Below the pieces are notes generated by a model. The model made no database searches and was not told the origin of the DNA. It saw only the letters and a list, made by a program, of their open reading frames with translations. The position numbers were made by a program, and so were the translations under genes. From the NCBI GenBank assembly GCA_037349315.1, contig JBAIAC010000042.1, forward strand, positions 8,928,001 to 8,992,000: DNA of 64,000 nt, in the 5' to 3' direction. Below, one piece after another: positions 44,355 through 54,596 of this stretch (the first letter of the stretch is position 1; every line of letters begins with the position of its first letter). Source of the DNA: Chelydra serpentina. Its lineage: Eukaryota; Chordata; Testudines; Chelydridae.

Positions 44355-44480
44355 GGATCACTCGATAGTTGCCTTGTTCTGCTCATTCCCTCTGAGGCAT
44401 TGGCACTGGTTGGAAGACAGGAGGCTGGGCTAGACGGACCATTAGTCTGAGCCAGGATGGCCGTTCTTATGTCCGGAGCA
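44355..44480 (+). mobile_element. CR1 3' UTR fragment
   Basis: 'gatggatcactcgatagttgccttgttctgctcattccctctgaggcattggcactggttgg..gctagacggaccattagtctgagccag' is a standard CR1 3' end. It lies in intron 2 of unit 4. Confidence 0.8.
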
Positions 44481-44695
44481 GCAAGGAAGAGGCAAATCTG
44501 GGTGTGATGACAGAGCAGGTGTGCGTGGAGCAGCCTGGAATGAGGGACCAGTTGGGATGCAACTCTAACCTGGGGGGTTATGGGAACTGTCAGGACATAA
44601 TGGAGCAGACACACCAGTCTGGGTCCCCTGTGGCTGAGCTGGTGGGATTGTGGCTGAGGCAGCAAGTGCTGAGTGGCGAATGCCTGTTGTTTCAG

Positions 44696-44801
44696 GGACC
44701 GGTGACCTTCAAGGAAGTGGCTTTGTATTTCACTGACCCCGGTCAGAGGGCCCTCTACAGGGACGCCATGCAGGAGAATTATGCGAATGGGACCTCACAG
44801 G
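44696..44801 (+). CDS. Unit 4 KRAB-A exon with an in-frame deletion
   Basis: Acceptor TTGTTTCAG ends at 44695; donor GTAAGG at 44802. Phase 0 entry reads GPVTFKEVALYFT, then DPGQRALYRDAMQENYANGT and SQ. This is a KRAB-A box that lacks about seven residues (the EExWALL part) between YFT and DPGQ when compared with units 1, 2 and 5 and the family consensus. The deletion keeps the frame. The end 'NYANGTSQ' also departs from the usual 'NYENVTSLG'. Both regions carry residues important for TRIM28 binding in known KRAB domains. Ends in phase 1. Confidence 0.82.
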
Positions 44802-45119
44802 GTAAGGGAGGGTGTGTTTTCCCGTCGTTTGTTAGAAACTGTGTAGTCCCTGACGCGCTCTGGGATCGGCCTAGGTCTCCGAGATTTCTGGGATGAGGCC
44901 AGAACCTCCATGCCTCCACCCATGGGATGAGAGATTTGGAAATGGAACGATCCTAAATCCTGTCTCCACCTCTTGGGCTTTCCAAAGGGCAGAGGGAGTT
45001 TTCCCCAAGGGGTCCATGAATGTGGTCCATGAATGTTCAGCCAAATTCCAGAACATTCTTGCCATAAGTTTATGGTTTTACCAACCAGGGTCTTTGCCTC
45101 TCTACTGTCTCGTGAACAG

Positions 45120-45233
45120 GATCTCAGATTCCCAAACCCAACGTCGTCTCCCGGCGGCAACGAGAGGAAGAGCCGTGGGTCCAGGATCTCCAAGGCTCTG
45201 GGGAAAGAGAGAACATGAGAGGAGACTGCCCAG
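45120..45233 (+). CDS. Unit 4 KRAB-B exon
   Basis: A 114-nt exon between acceptor GTGAACAG (ending 45119) and donor GTGAGG (45234), phase 1 in and out. It reads GSQIPKPNVVSRRQREEEPW, then VQDLQGSGERENMRGDCP, a KRAB-B box (IPKPxVVSRxxxxEEPW) followed by a short linker. It has the same length as the homologous exon of unit 5. Confidence 0.82.
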
Positions 45234-45583
45234 GTGAGGAATCCATGAAACTGACACAGATGCCATCGGTGAGTGAAGGAGACATCTAGGATTCCCACAA
45301 AGGCCCCATGAGCACCCCCAGTTCTGCCTCACCCCCCCCCCCCCCCCAATCAGGATTGTCCCCAGCAGGGGTCATATCCTCATGGCAGATGTCGCTCATG
45401 GCTTGACCGACACTTAGCAGAACCTCCCTCCCCGCTGAGTGTTCAGGAAGATGTAGAGGTAGAATTGCTCCTCTCTCCTTGGGGGAAGGGCTTGACTCCT
45501 GATTTTTCAGTCTCCCCAGCAGTTATTTTCATTTATTTGCTCCCCTTTGCCGTTTCCCTCTCTGAGGTTTCCTTTCTCCCCAG

Positions 45584-46905
45584 CGCAGGGAATTGACTCC
45601 TGTCCAGATCATCCCACTCGCCTCGGGGAAATACTCAGGAGCCGCAAAGACTCCCTGCTGCGCAAGGGACCGCGCCCCAGGGAGAGACTGAACACGTGCA
45701 AAGACTGCGGGAAGAGCTTCCGCCGGCGGTCCAACCTCCTGGCGCATCAGAGGACCCACGGGGGCAAGAGACCCCACCCGTGCGCCGACTGCGGCAAAAC
45801 CTTCGGCGCCTTCTCCAACCTCCTGCGGCACCAGCGCGGGCACGCCGGCGAGAAGCCCTACAAATGCCCCGACTGTGGGAAAGGCTTCGGGCACAGCTCG
45901 GCCTTGGTCACCCACCGGCGGATCCACACGGGAGAGAAACCCTACGCCTGCGGGGACTGCGGGAAGCGCTTCAACGTGGTCTCCAACCTGGTGCGTCACC
46001 AGCGGAGCCACACGGGCGAAAAGCCCTACAAGTGCCCCGACTGCGGGCGGCGCTGCAGCCAGCGCTCCCACCTGGTCACCCACCGGCGGCTGCACACCGG
46101 CGAGCGTCCCTACGTCTGCCTGGAGTGCGGGAAGTGCTTCAACGTCAGCTCGGACCTCATCAAGCACCGGCGCATCCACACCGGGGAGCGGCCCTACGCC
46201 TGCAGCGACTGCGGGAAATGCTTCAGCGGCAGCTCCAACCTGCTGACCCACCAGCGGCTGCACACGGGCGAGCGGCCCTACAAGTGCCCTGACTGCGGGA
46301 AAGGCTTCACCATCAGCTCCAAGCTGATCGCCCACCAGCGCACCCACACCGGCGAGCGGCCCTACAGCTGCGCCGACTGCGGGAAGGGATTCAGTGACCG
46401 GCCCCACCTGGCCCGGCACCAGAGCGCCTCCCGGCGCGAAAAGCGCTACAAGTGTTCCGACTGCGGGAAGGGCTTCACCACCAGCTCCTACCTCCTCACC
46501 CACCAGCGCAGCCACACCGGGGAGACCCCCTTCATCTGCGGCGACTGCGGGAAAAGCTTCGCCGTGGTCTCCAACTTGGTGCGGCACCGGCGCATCCACA
46601 CGGGAGAGAAGCCCTTCCGGTGCGGGGAATGCGGGCGGCAGTACAGCCAGCGAGCCCACCTCACCACCCACCAGAGGGTGCACACCGGGGAGCGGCCCTA
46701 CGTCTGCCTGGACTGCGGGAAAGGCTTCAACGTCAACTCCTCCCTCACCAAGCACCGCAGGACTCACACCGGAGAGAAACCCTACGTTTGCCCCGACTGC
46801 GGGAAACGCTTCAGCCAGAGCTCCAATGTGATCACCCACCGCAGGCTGCACCACGGGGGCCACGGTGCCCTTGGTGCCGCGGCTAGGGCCAGCCAGCGGG
46901 AGTGA
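45584..46905 (+). CDS. Unit 4 zinc-finger exon: 14 C2H2 fingers
   Basis: Acceptor CTTTCTCCCCAG ends at 45583; phase 1 entry (x|CG CAG GGA). With exons 43745-43768, 44696-44801 and 45120-45233 it forms one 1,566-nt frame encoding 521 aa. Fourteen tandem fingers begin with [20 protein letters not shown]. Finger 9 ([20 protein letters not shown]) has lost its last zinc-binding His. Linkers are nearly all TGEKP/TGERP. Fingers 4-7 and 11-14 correspond at exactly 588 bp, for instance the two VVSNLVRH fingers. Product: nuclear DNA-binding KRAB-ZNF protein, probably a transcriptional regulator; target unknown. It is the most complete gene in the window. Confidence 0.93.
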
Positions 46906-47310
46906 TCCCCCTGCCAGCCTTTCTGGGGCAGGACATGGCAGCAGCTGACCTTTGGGCTTTGTGAGATAGAGCCTTTTGCTGCCGCTGCTGCAGATCCAGC
47001 TGTCTGGAGACCCCGTGCCTCCTGCTGATCTGATGGGGAGGCTGGAGAGAGAAAGACACACACACACACCCTTCTCCTCCAGGGGAGAATGGAGTAAGAA
47101 CCCCCTTCCTCCGCTTCCACCAGTGCTTCCATCACCCTGGAGTGGACGACGACTCTGTTCCCCATGGCACCTGCCCACTCCGCGCCCTGAGGTTGGGGGA
47201 GCAGAGACCTCCCTTCTCTCCGGACACCTTTGTTTAGTTTCCCGGTTCCATGCCATGTCTGGGTCACTTCCTGTCCTTCGTGAATAAAAAAGTTCCCTCC
47301 CTGAAACTTC
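46906..47310 (+). other. 3' UTR of unit 4
   Basis: About 380 bp follow the TGA stop before AATAAA at 47283-47288. The probable cleavage site is about 15-25 bp later. No other feature. Confidence 0.65.
47283..47288 (+). promoter_or_regulatory. Poly(A) signal AATAAA of unit 4
   Basis: AATAAA in 'gtgaataaaaaagttccc', followed within 30 bp by a T/G-rich stretch ('cttccttgtgctttcttg'). Confidence 0.7.
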
Positions 47311-47344
47311 CTTGTGCTTTCTTGAGAAGCTGGTGGAGCTTGTC

Positions 47345-47525
47345 TACAGCCCTGCGTGCCGGGGACGGGTGGGATTATGGAGCCCTGCGTGCCGGGGACA
47401 GGTGGGATTACGGAGCCCTGCGTGCCGGGGACGGGTGGGATTACGGAGCCCTGCGTGCCGGGGACGGGTGGGATTACGGAGCCCTGCGTGCCGGGGACGG
47501 GTGGGATTACGGAGCCCTGCGTGCT
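47345..47525 (+). repeat. 33-bp minisatellite, five near-perfect units
   Basis: The unit begins 'cctgcgtgccggggacgggt' and continues 'gggattacggagc'. Units differ by one or two bases (attatg in the first, 'ggacagg' in the second). It starts about 35 bp beyond the expected unit 4 cleavage site. Because 33 is a multiple of 3, all frames stay open and give spurious repeat ORFs. Confidence 0.95.
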
Positions 47526-47611
47526 TGGGGAGGGGAGCGGGGAATTACAGAGCCCTCCTCTCGAGTGCTGGGGAATTAGGGAGGACGTGCTCAGTGGGTG
47601 AAGATTATTCC

Positions 47612-47770
47612 TAGATTCCAAGGCCAGAAGGGACCATTGTGATCATCTAGTCTGACCTCCTGTGTAACACAGGCCATAGGACTTCCCTGGAACGGTGCCC
47701 GTTTGAACCAGAGCCTGTCTTTTAGAAAAAACATTCAATCTTGATTTAAAGATTTTCAGTCATGGAGACT
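47612..47770 (-). mobile_element. CR1 3' end, minus strand
   Basis: 'ttccaaggccagaagggaccattgtgatcatctagtctgacctcctgtgtaacacaggccatag' is the turtle CR1 3' end reversed. Confidence 0.75.
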
Positions 47771-47849
47771 CGATAAGTTGTTCCGATGGTGAAATGTGTG
47801 CTTATTTCCTGTCTGAATTTGTCTAGCTTCAGCTTCCAGCCACCAGCAT

Positions 47850-48302
47850 GCAGGCAGAGCCGTCCCTAGGGTACGGCCAATCAGGACAACCACCCCGCGC
47901 TTTGTGAGGAGGCGGGCGCCTGGCAGGGAGGTGAGGCGGGAGGTGGGCAGGCAGGAGGGGTGAGGCAAATAGGGAGGCAAGCGGCAGGGGGGTGGGAGGG
48001 GAGAAGGAGCCCCCCTACCAACCTCCCGCTCCCCCGAGCACCTCCTGTCGGCAAGCCCCTCCAATCAGTGCTTCCCCCTCCCTCTCAGCACCTGCTGCCG
48101 ATCAGCTGTCTGGCGCTGGGGGGGAGGGGAGAGGAGTGAAGGTGCAGGTTGCTTGGGGGAGTGGGCAGGGAAGAGGCGGGGGCAGGGCTGGGGTGGGAAG
48201 AAGCAGGGTGGGTGGGGGCGGAGCTTGGGGGGAGGACCCCCAGGCAGATAGAAAGTCGGCACCTATGTCCTGGGCCACGTACCCCCCTAGAGACGGCCCT
48301 GA
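47850..48302. mobile_element. MITE with AGGGCCGTCTCTAGGG-like ends
   Basis: Left AGAGCCGTCCCTAGGGTACG is mirrored by CGTACCCCCCTAGAGACGGC plus CCT at the right. The interior is GC- and purine-rich and resembles the CATAGGCRC element near 48240-48275 ('gaaagtcggcacctatg'), so it may be composite. Confidence 0.6.
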
Positions 48303-48424
48303 AGGCGAGATGGTTTCTGTGGGGAATTAAGAAGTTGCAGGAGAAGAAACACAGGGCTAGAACCTCTGCTGGTGTACAGTGGTACTGCTCTACTGGAGGG
48401 GTTGGGGCAGCACTAGTTGGTGAT

Positions 48425-48535
48425 AATACCTAGTTCTTCTATAGGGCTATTCATCCAGAGATCTCAAAGCTGATGGAGGTGAATGCCATTGTCCCCCTGT
48501 TACAGATGGGGAAGTAACTTGCCCGGGGTCACTGG
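48425..48535 (-). mobile_element. MIR-type SINE, minus strand
   Basis: 'gttacagatggggaagtaacttgcccggggtcac' is the reversed MIR 3' core. Confidence 0.5.
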
Positions 48536-48539
48536 CCAA

Positions 48540-50625
48540 GCTGGGGATTTGGAAAGGAGCCTGGGAACTATAGACCAGTCCGTCTGACTTTGATACCTGG
48601 GAAGCTATTCGAGCAGGAGTGGCCAAACCATGTCTCGCGAGCAACATGTGGCTCTTTTACAGTTCAAGTGCGACTCACGGAGCCCCCACCCCATTCTCCG
48701 CCTACCAGACTGCGGAGGGTGCAGGGGGGAGCTTAGGGCTTCTGCCAGAGATGACTGGTTGCTGCTAAAAACAGAGGGGGGGGGGCACAATTTAAAGGTT
48801 TGCCCTCCCCAACAGCTTGAATCATGCCCCCCAGGCACACACACCCTCTTACCTTCAGCAGTCCCTCCCTGCAATTCCCAGGTGTTACTCCTCGTGGAGA
48901 GGCAGCAGCAAACAGCTGGGAGCTGCAAGGAGGGGTCACTGCTTTAGCTCCCCGAGGAAAGGCAGCAGCAAAAGCAGCGGCTCTCCTTGCAGCTCCCAGC
49001 TGTTTGCCGCTTTGCCAGCTCCAGGAACTGCTATGCAGGGAGGGGGTCTGGCAGCACCATGTGACTGAGCGGGACCAGCAAACCCTGGCAAAAATGCGGG
49101 GGGCATGTGACCCCGTGTATCCCCCTCCCCATGCGTCACTTCAGGCTTCTGCCCAGCGGGAAGGGAGGTCTCAGGGCTTCAGTCCCACAGGGCACAACTG
49201 CCAGGGCTTGGAACTTCAGCAGGAGCAGGGCTTCAGCCCCGAGCCCTGGCAGGCATCTCCCATGTGGCTGAGGCCTGAGACTTCCCCTGACCACAAGGCT
49301 GAAGCCCCGAGCCCCAGCAGTCACGCCCTGGCTCTTGAACTTCTGAAGATTGTCGTATGTGGCTTGGACGGTCAGTACGTTTGGCCACCCCTGTAATAGC
49401 GCAATGTATAACATTCAATTTGCAAATACTTGGAGGATGAAGGGGTGATCACAAGGAGCCAGCGTGGATTTTACTAAGAACAAATCATGCCAAACCAGCT
49501 TGATTTCCTTCTTTGACAGAGTAACTGGTTTGGTGGATGGTGGAATGTGGTGGAGATAACATACCTGGACTTCAGCAAGGCTTTTGACAGGGTTTCGCAG
49601 AACTACCATTAAGTGGATATGTAATTAGTTAAATGACCGCAGACCAAGGGTAATTATTAATTGAATGATGTCAGATTTGGAGGAAGGTCTTGAGTGGGGT
49701 TCCATAGGGATCTGTTCTGTGTACAGTGTTGTTTAACATCTTCATTAATGACCTGGATGTAGGACTAGAGAGCATCCTGGTCAAATTTGCAGATGACACA
49801 TTTTGGAGAATAGAGCTAAAATTCAGAGATAAATTAAGAGAACTGAGCTATAGACAACAAAATGAAATTCAAGAAAGGCAAATGTAAAGTGCTGCACTTA
49901 CTGAAGAAAAACCATATGCACAAATACAGAATGGGGGCTAACTGGCTTGGCAGCAGCACCACCTTTGGGAGTTGTGGTGGATCACAGCCTCAACATGAGT
50001 CAGCAATGCGATGCTGTTGCAAAAAAAGCAAATGCAACTTTAGGTTGCATTAACAGAGGCATAGGATGCAAGTTACGGGAGGTGATAGTACCACTCTATT
50101 CGGCCCTGGTTAGGCCTCAGCTGGAGTGCTGTGCCAAATTTTGGTCACCAGTGTATAGAAAAGATGTGGAGAAACTGGAAAGAATTCAGAGGCAAGCGAC
50201 AAAGCCGATCAAAGGGATGGAATGCAGCCATCTGACAAAGGCTGAAGGAACTGGGTCTGTTTTGTTTGGAAAAGAGGAGATTAAGGCGGGACATAATAGC
50301 GGTCTTCAAATACTTGAAAGGCTGCCATAAAAAAATAGAGAAAAGTTGCTCTCTCTTTCCACAGAGGGCAGGACAAGAGGCAATGGGCTCAAACTACAGC
50401 AAAGAAGGTGTAGATTAAATCTCAGGAAAAACTTCCTAACTGTAAGTACAATAGGCCAATTGAACAGACGCCTAGGGAGGTTCACTGGAGGTTTTCAAAA
50501 GGAGGCTGGATAGCCATCTGTCTCGTATGGTTTAGACACAACAAACCCTGCATCTCGGCACAGGGTTAGACTAGATAACCTTTGCCATCACTTCTAATCC
50601 TATGGTTCTGTAATTCTATTAATTG
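48540..50625 (+). mobile_element. CR1 LINE, ORF2 3' half and 3' end, interrupted by a nested MITE
   Basis: 48540-48613 and 49402-50625 are collinear pieces of CR1. RT-region sequence ('ctggacttcagcaaggcttttgacag', i.e. LDFSKAFDR) is followed by RT/C-terminal protein near 49947-50330 with VVDHSLNMSQQCDAVAKKAN and LVRPQLECC, then the 3' tail ending 'ggttctgtaattctatta'. Frameshifts and stops show it is dead. The 780-bp MITE at 48614-49393 separates the parts. Confidence 0.85.
48614..49393. mobile_element. hAT-like MITE (CAGGGGTGGCCAAAC ends) nested in CR1
   Basis: Left end CAGGAGTGGCCAAACCATG and right end 'cgtttggccacccctg' are inverted. Flanking 8-mers TATTCGAG and TAATAGCG share five of eight bases, a worn target duplication. 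The interior repeats 'ggagctgcaaggag' and 'gcagcagcaaa' and has no transposase. Confidence 0.75.
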
Positions 50626-50863
50626 AACCCAGGCCCCAGGCCAGTGCCCCCTCTGCTAGGCAATTAGCTCCCTTTATAATGCACCTGTTTTGAATTATTC
50701 CCCAAAGGGCTAAATGCACCCCAGTTGAGGATCTCATCCCTGGCAGAATACTGCAGAACCACTTCAATGAACAAGCCTGTGATTTTTCAGACCTGTTCAT
50801 TGTCACTTTTCCCCTCAAGCAGATTGATCACCTGTGACAGGGAAACTTAAAGCAACTTTCTAA

Positions 50864-51060
50864 GCACTTGTCTACGCATGGAAGTTATTCCAAAATAAGC
50901 TAGGGTATGAATGAAAAGCACAAGAGCTATTCCACAATAATTCCCTGTGTGGATGCTCTTACACCATAGCAAGGGTGACTTTTTGTGGTTTAGCTTAATC
51001 TACTTCCAAAATCATTCTGCAATGGCTGTTCCGGTCTCTTTCCCTATGTAGACAAGCCCT
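50864..51060. mobile_element. MITE with CTTGTCTAC ends
   Basis: GCACTTGTCTACGCATGGAA at the left is mirrored by 'ttccctatgtagacaagccct' at the right. Confidence 0.65.
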
Positions 51061-51658
51061 TGATCAACCACCACTATTTGGGGAAACCAGGTTTTAAATT
51101 CTCCCATGTGATTATTCATGCCAGAAGTGGGTCTTTACTTGCCCAATCAGGCATAGAAATAAGGCCATATGACTTATCTGACCCCTTCTATCATAACTTG
51201 AGCATTGCAGCTTGATGCTTCAGAGAGTAAGTGCTCACCCTAAAACCAGAGAGCAAACAATATTTGATTACAGATTTGCCAGATAAATTGGAGGTGAGCA
51301 TCACCTTCTTGCAGATAGTAGGGGTGTGGGTGGCTGGGAATATGAGACGGATAGTGGGGATCAGAGCGTTCATTGGGCACTGTCTGAATTGGGGGTTTGA
51401 TAGCGTGATGTCTGTATCGGGCAGAGACCAAAGGCATAAGGCCCTGTTGAAAGGAGACACAGCCCTCTCCAGTTGTCTCAGCTCTGCTGGGTTACAGACC
51501 AAGTACGCATAGAGCATCTGTGGTCCATATGTCCTGCTACAATGGGGCTACGCACCCTGGGCCCTGCCCACTTTGTGTGAGAGCAGCAGCACAGCTGTCC
51601 TCGCAGAGGGACATGATCTGTTTAACCAGGGCCATGGCCACTGGAAGATTCAGGAGGC
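51061..51658. other. Gene-free stretch
   Basis: No gene or repeat family was recognised. A plus-strand ORF at 51231-51512 has no family features. Confidence 0.4.
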
Positions 51659-51950
51659 TCAGGAGTGTAGCTCAGAGCTTTCAGATGTAGGGGATTCAAG
51701 CTGAACCCTAATTAAGCACCAAAATAAGACTGGCCAGGGAGGCCCCAAGTTCCCTATGGCAAAGAATCCCTCAGCCTTGAGCTGTGAGTGGGCAGCGTGC
51801 CAAGGGGAGACAAAAGCAAGGAGATGGGACCTGCCAATTACTTTGTAAAATGAGACCTTACCCACCTCATAGTCCAGAAAAATCCCCACCCGGCTGGGCC
51901 TGATGCTCATGGGGAGAGGGGAAAAGCTTCGTATTCATTTCCACATATCA
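51659..51950 (-). pseudogene. SPRY/B30.2 fragment of a decayed TRIM-like gene
   Basis: The minus strand reads [20 protein letters not shown], then [18 protein letters not shown]. This matches the SPRY-domain segment [27 protein letters not shown] of TRIM and butyrophilin-like proteins. An in-frame TGA lies upstream, and the sequence after LLAF no longer follows the domain. With two more pieces upstream on the same strand it looks like the last exon of a dead TRIM-like gene. Confidence 0.65.
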
Positions 51951-52025
51951 GCCTTACCGTCACCATGCTTAAAGGGAAATTCATCCCTCCACTTCCTACC
52001 CATAGATTTCCTACCACGTCCCAAT

Positions 52026-52092
52026 CCATGTACCCCCTGGAAGACCTGAGTACCCCCAGGGGTAGACGTACCCCTGTTTGAGAACCACTGCT
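52026..52092. mobile_element. hAT-Charlie-like MITE end fragment
   Basis: 'gtaccccctggaagacctgagtacccccaggggta' and the terminus TTTGAGAACCACTG match the right part of 2778-3132. Confidence 0.6.
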
Positions 52093-52364
52093 ATAGAGAA
52101 ACCCCAGTTACTGTAATATCAAACCAGCCTTTGGGCTGGGTCTCTCCAAGCTAATACACATGCAGACCCTCTCCTGCATAGCAGCCTCTCGCACCCGGAG
52201 GTCATCACGTTACCCAACATGTGCCCAACCCTGCCCACCTCCCTAGGCTCCAATGAGGAGGGTTTCTTGGCTGAGGCTGGCAGGATGGGACCTGCATTTG
52301 CCATGTCACTCAGGGCAAACCGATCCCAGGTAAACTTGAGTGGGAGGCTGTGGGTACCTACCAG

Positions 52365-52560
52365 TGGCTCTTTGCTTTTCCTCTCCCTATAAGCTTCATC
52401 TTCTTCCCTCTCTTTCCTCAGCCAGGCCAGACACGCTTGTGACATCTCCTGGAAGGAGTGCGGGGAGAAAGGGTGTTTTTTTACAAACTGCCGCCAACGG
52501 CCTCCCAGCTGCCAGATTTCAGGGCCCAGGCCTGCCCTGCAGATGCTGGTACAGCATCCC
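52365..52560 (-). pseudogene. Possible coiled-coil exon of the TRIM-like remnant
   Basis: Within a minus-strand ORF of 199 codons (52718-52119) the segment SFQEMSQACLAWLRKEREED, then EAYRERKSKEPLVG, is followed by a GTACCC donor-like site. Its position, strand and LxxLRKEREE pattern fit the start of a TRIM coiled coil. The similarity is modest and the rest of the ORF is unrecognised. Confidence 0.35.
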
Positions 52561-53164
52561 TGGCACTCGCTCACACAGATCCCAGGGCAGGAGGAGGCCC
52601 TCAGGCTTGTGGGATGGGCAGCTGCAGTGAGGCAGATGTCAGAGGGGTGAGGCCATGGGCCAGCGGATTTTCCACAGAAAAACAGTGGCAGCTCAAGCAA
52701 GGGGGGAGGGGATGGCAATGCAGCCCCAAACCACCAGCTCCAATCACCCCCCCACCCCTTCCCACCCCCACCTCACCTCAGCTCTGAACATCTCCCCGCA
52801 GACTGGTTCTAAACACAGCCACCAGCCAACACCCCAGCTCCAACCACCAGCCCATAAACCAGCCCCCACATACCAGCTCCCTGCTCCCCCCACTATCAGA
52901 CCTCAACCCCCCCCCTCCCAAGTTAGAATCAGTGCCTGGCACAAATCCCAGCTCCAAATATCCCCCCTCACACAACCCCGCAAAGCCACGGTCCCCTCAA
53001 ACACCAGGCTTGCCCCCTGCCCAGATTTGCCCCGATTATCCTTTTTTTTTTTAAGCTGCAGTCCCGGGAAATCTGTGAGGGTCCTGATCCCACACCGCCC
53101 GCTGGCCAGTTGTGCAGGCTCTGCATCATCCCAGATGTCCCGGTTTTTGTACCTGCGAGGTGGC

Positions 53165-53550
53165 ACCCCTAGCCACCAGCACCCCCTAACTTGAAACATC
53201 CCAGCTCCAAACATCCCCCTCACGCCACCTCCACACCCCAGCTCGCTACCCCCCACCGGCATGTCCCACACACCCATTACAAACAGCGCCCCCCAACAAC
53301 TAGCTCCCAATCTTTCCCAATGACACCCCCTAACCCTCCAACTCCCCGCTCCCGGCATGCCCCACACACCCCAGTTACAAAGAGCACCCCCCAACAACCA
53401 GCTCCCAACCTCCCCGAGTGACACCCCCTAACCCTCCAGCTCCAACTCCCCCCCAACCCCAGTTACAAACAGCGCCCCTCAACAACCAGCTCCCAATCTT
53501 CCCCGACACCCCCTAACCCTCCAACTCCAATTCCCCCCCCACACCCCAGT
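53165..53550 (+). repeat. C-rich minisatellite, three to four units of about 88-98 bp
   Basis: Units start near 53275, 53373 and 53461 with 'ttacaaa(c/g)agc(g/a)cccc' and share 'caacaaccagctcccaa' and 'gacaccccctaaccctccaactcc'. A poorer unit lies upstream. Almost no G occurs on the plus strand. Confidence 0.8.
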
Positions 53551-53639
53551 GATAAGCACCCGCCTCGCACCTCCTAGCTCCAACCCCTCCGTTCTGAACA
53601 CGCCCCTGCCCCCAGCAGCACCCGAGCATCCCCCAGCTC

Positions 53640-53900
53640 CGCACAACCCCCTTGGAGATCCGCTCCCCCAGCTGCCCCCTGGGGGTCCCCACCGTGCTCC
53701 CCAGCTGCCCCCAGGGCTGCAGCAAGCTCCAGGGGGTGGGCTCCTGGCACCGCGGGCAGCGCTGGCTCTGCTCCGCTTCCTCCCAGCGCTGGGACCCGGG
53801 GAGCGGCGCTCTGCATGCAGCGCTCACTACCCGGGCCATGGGGCAGCCGCGGGCTTTGAACTGCCAGGGCTCAGGGGAAGGTTTTGCCATGGGACATTGG
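53640..53900 (-). pseudogene. Possible RING-end remnant of the TRIM-like gene
   Basis: The minus strand reads ACRAPLPGSQRWEEAEQSQR, then CPRCQEPTPWSLLQPWGQLG. The pattern WEEx..CPxCQE-x3-SLxP-x2-QL resembles the C-terminal half of TRIM RING domains (CPQCRE..SLRPNRQL). The cysteines upstream are mostly lost. It lies 5' of the coiled-coil and SPRY pieces, the order expected for a TRIM gene. Confidence 0.4.
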
Positions 53901-54129
53901 GGGGGTGGGGGAAGGGATCTCTTTGCCGGGGATTGGTTGGTGCCTGGGGCCTCTCCAAGGTGTGTGTGGATCCAGCTGTAGTGAAAACCAAACCCAACCC
54001 CCTCCAGGCTGAGAAGATCTCGGGCCGTGGCGGGGGGATGGGCAGGGAGCCCGGACACCTGGGTTCTATGCCGGGGTCTGTGGGAACAAGGCTTGTTCCA
54101 GCCTGAGACAGCTGTGAGTGTTGCTACCC

Positions 54130-54472
54130 GGCTTGGTATTGAAGGGCACAGGAAGGGGCTAAGCCAGCGGGGCTCCAGCAGCTGATGCTGGGAGGGGAAG
54201 GGAGGGAGGCAGGAGCTGCTGGGGGAAGGAAGAGGAATCGGCGCCCAGGCGGATCCTGCATGTGAGCTGATGGAAGATGCTGCTGCCTCCGTTGTGACCT
54301 GGGAGCCCGGGCTGAGCAGCTGCCGCAGCGGGGTCTGTGCAGGGGGAGACCGGCATTAACCCGCCTCTGTGCCCAGCCCTGGTGGAGACTTTCTCCGGGG
54401 GCTGGGACCAGCCCCTGGGGCAGCCCCGGGCTCCGCCGACACCAGCCCCTGAGCCGGACCAGGTGAGGGAGA
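54130..54472 (+). promoter_or_regulatory. CpG-rich promoter and non-coding exon 1 of unit 5
   Basis: From about 54293, 'gggagcccgggctgagcagctgccgc', 'gtgcccagcc', GAGACTTTCTCCGG, 'gggctccgccgacaccagcccctgagccgga' and donor GTGAGG at 54473 match the other cassettes. The 'gcctgc' just before the donor is missing here. Confidence 0.6.
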
Positions 54473-54596
54473 GACCCGGGGGGAAGGGCTGAGCCCCGGG
54501 CAGGAAAGTGACTTTGCACAGCCTCAGATCTGGCAGTCCCAGTCTTGTTATTTTGTGCTTTTCTTAAAGCCCCAGGTCCTCTAGTCCAGTGGTTCT

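Noticed and set aside
45529..47256. Very long minus-strand ORF (575 codons) antisense to the unit 4 fingers; similar antisense ORFs over units 1 and 2
   Set aside because: The repeated GC-rich finger codons leave few antisense stops. The translation is a low-complexity Ala/Val/Gly/Leu repeat with the 28-residue finger period, so it is a shadow of the real exon.
47345..47525. Regular 33-bp repeat that might suggest a CRISPR array
   Set aside because: The repeats are directly adjacent without spacers, in vertebrate DNA. It is a minisatellite.
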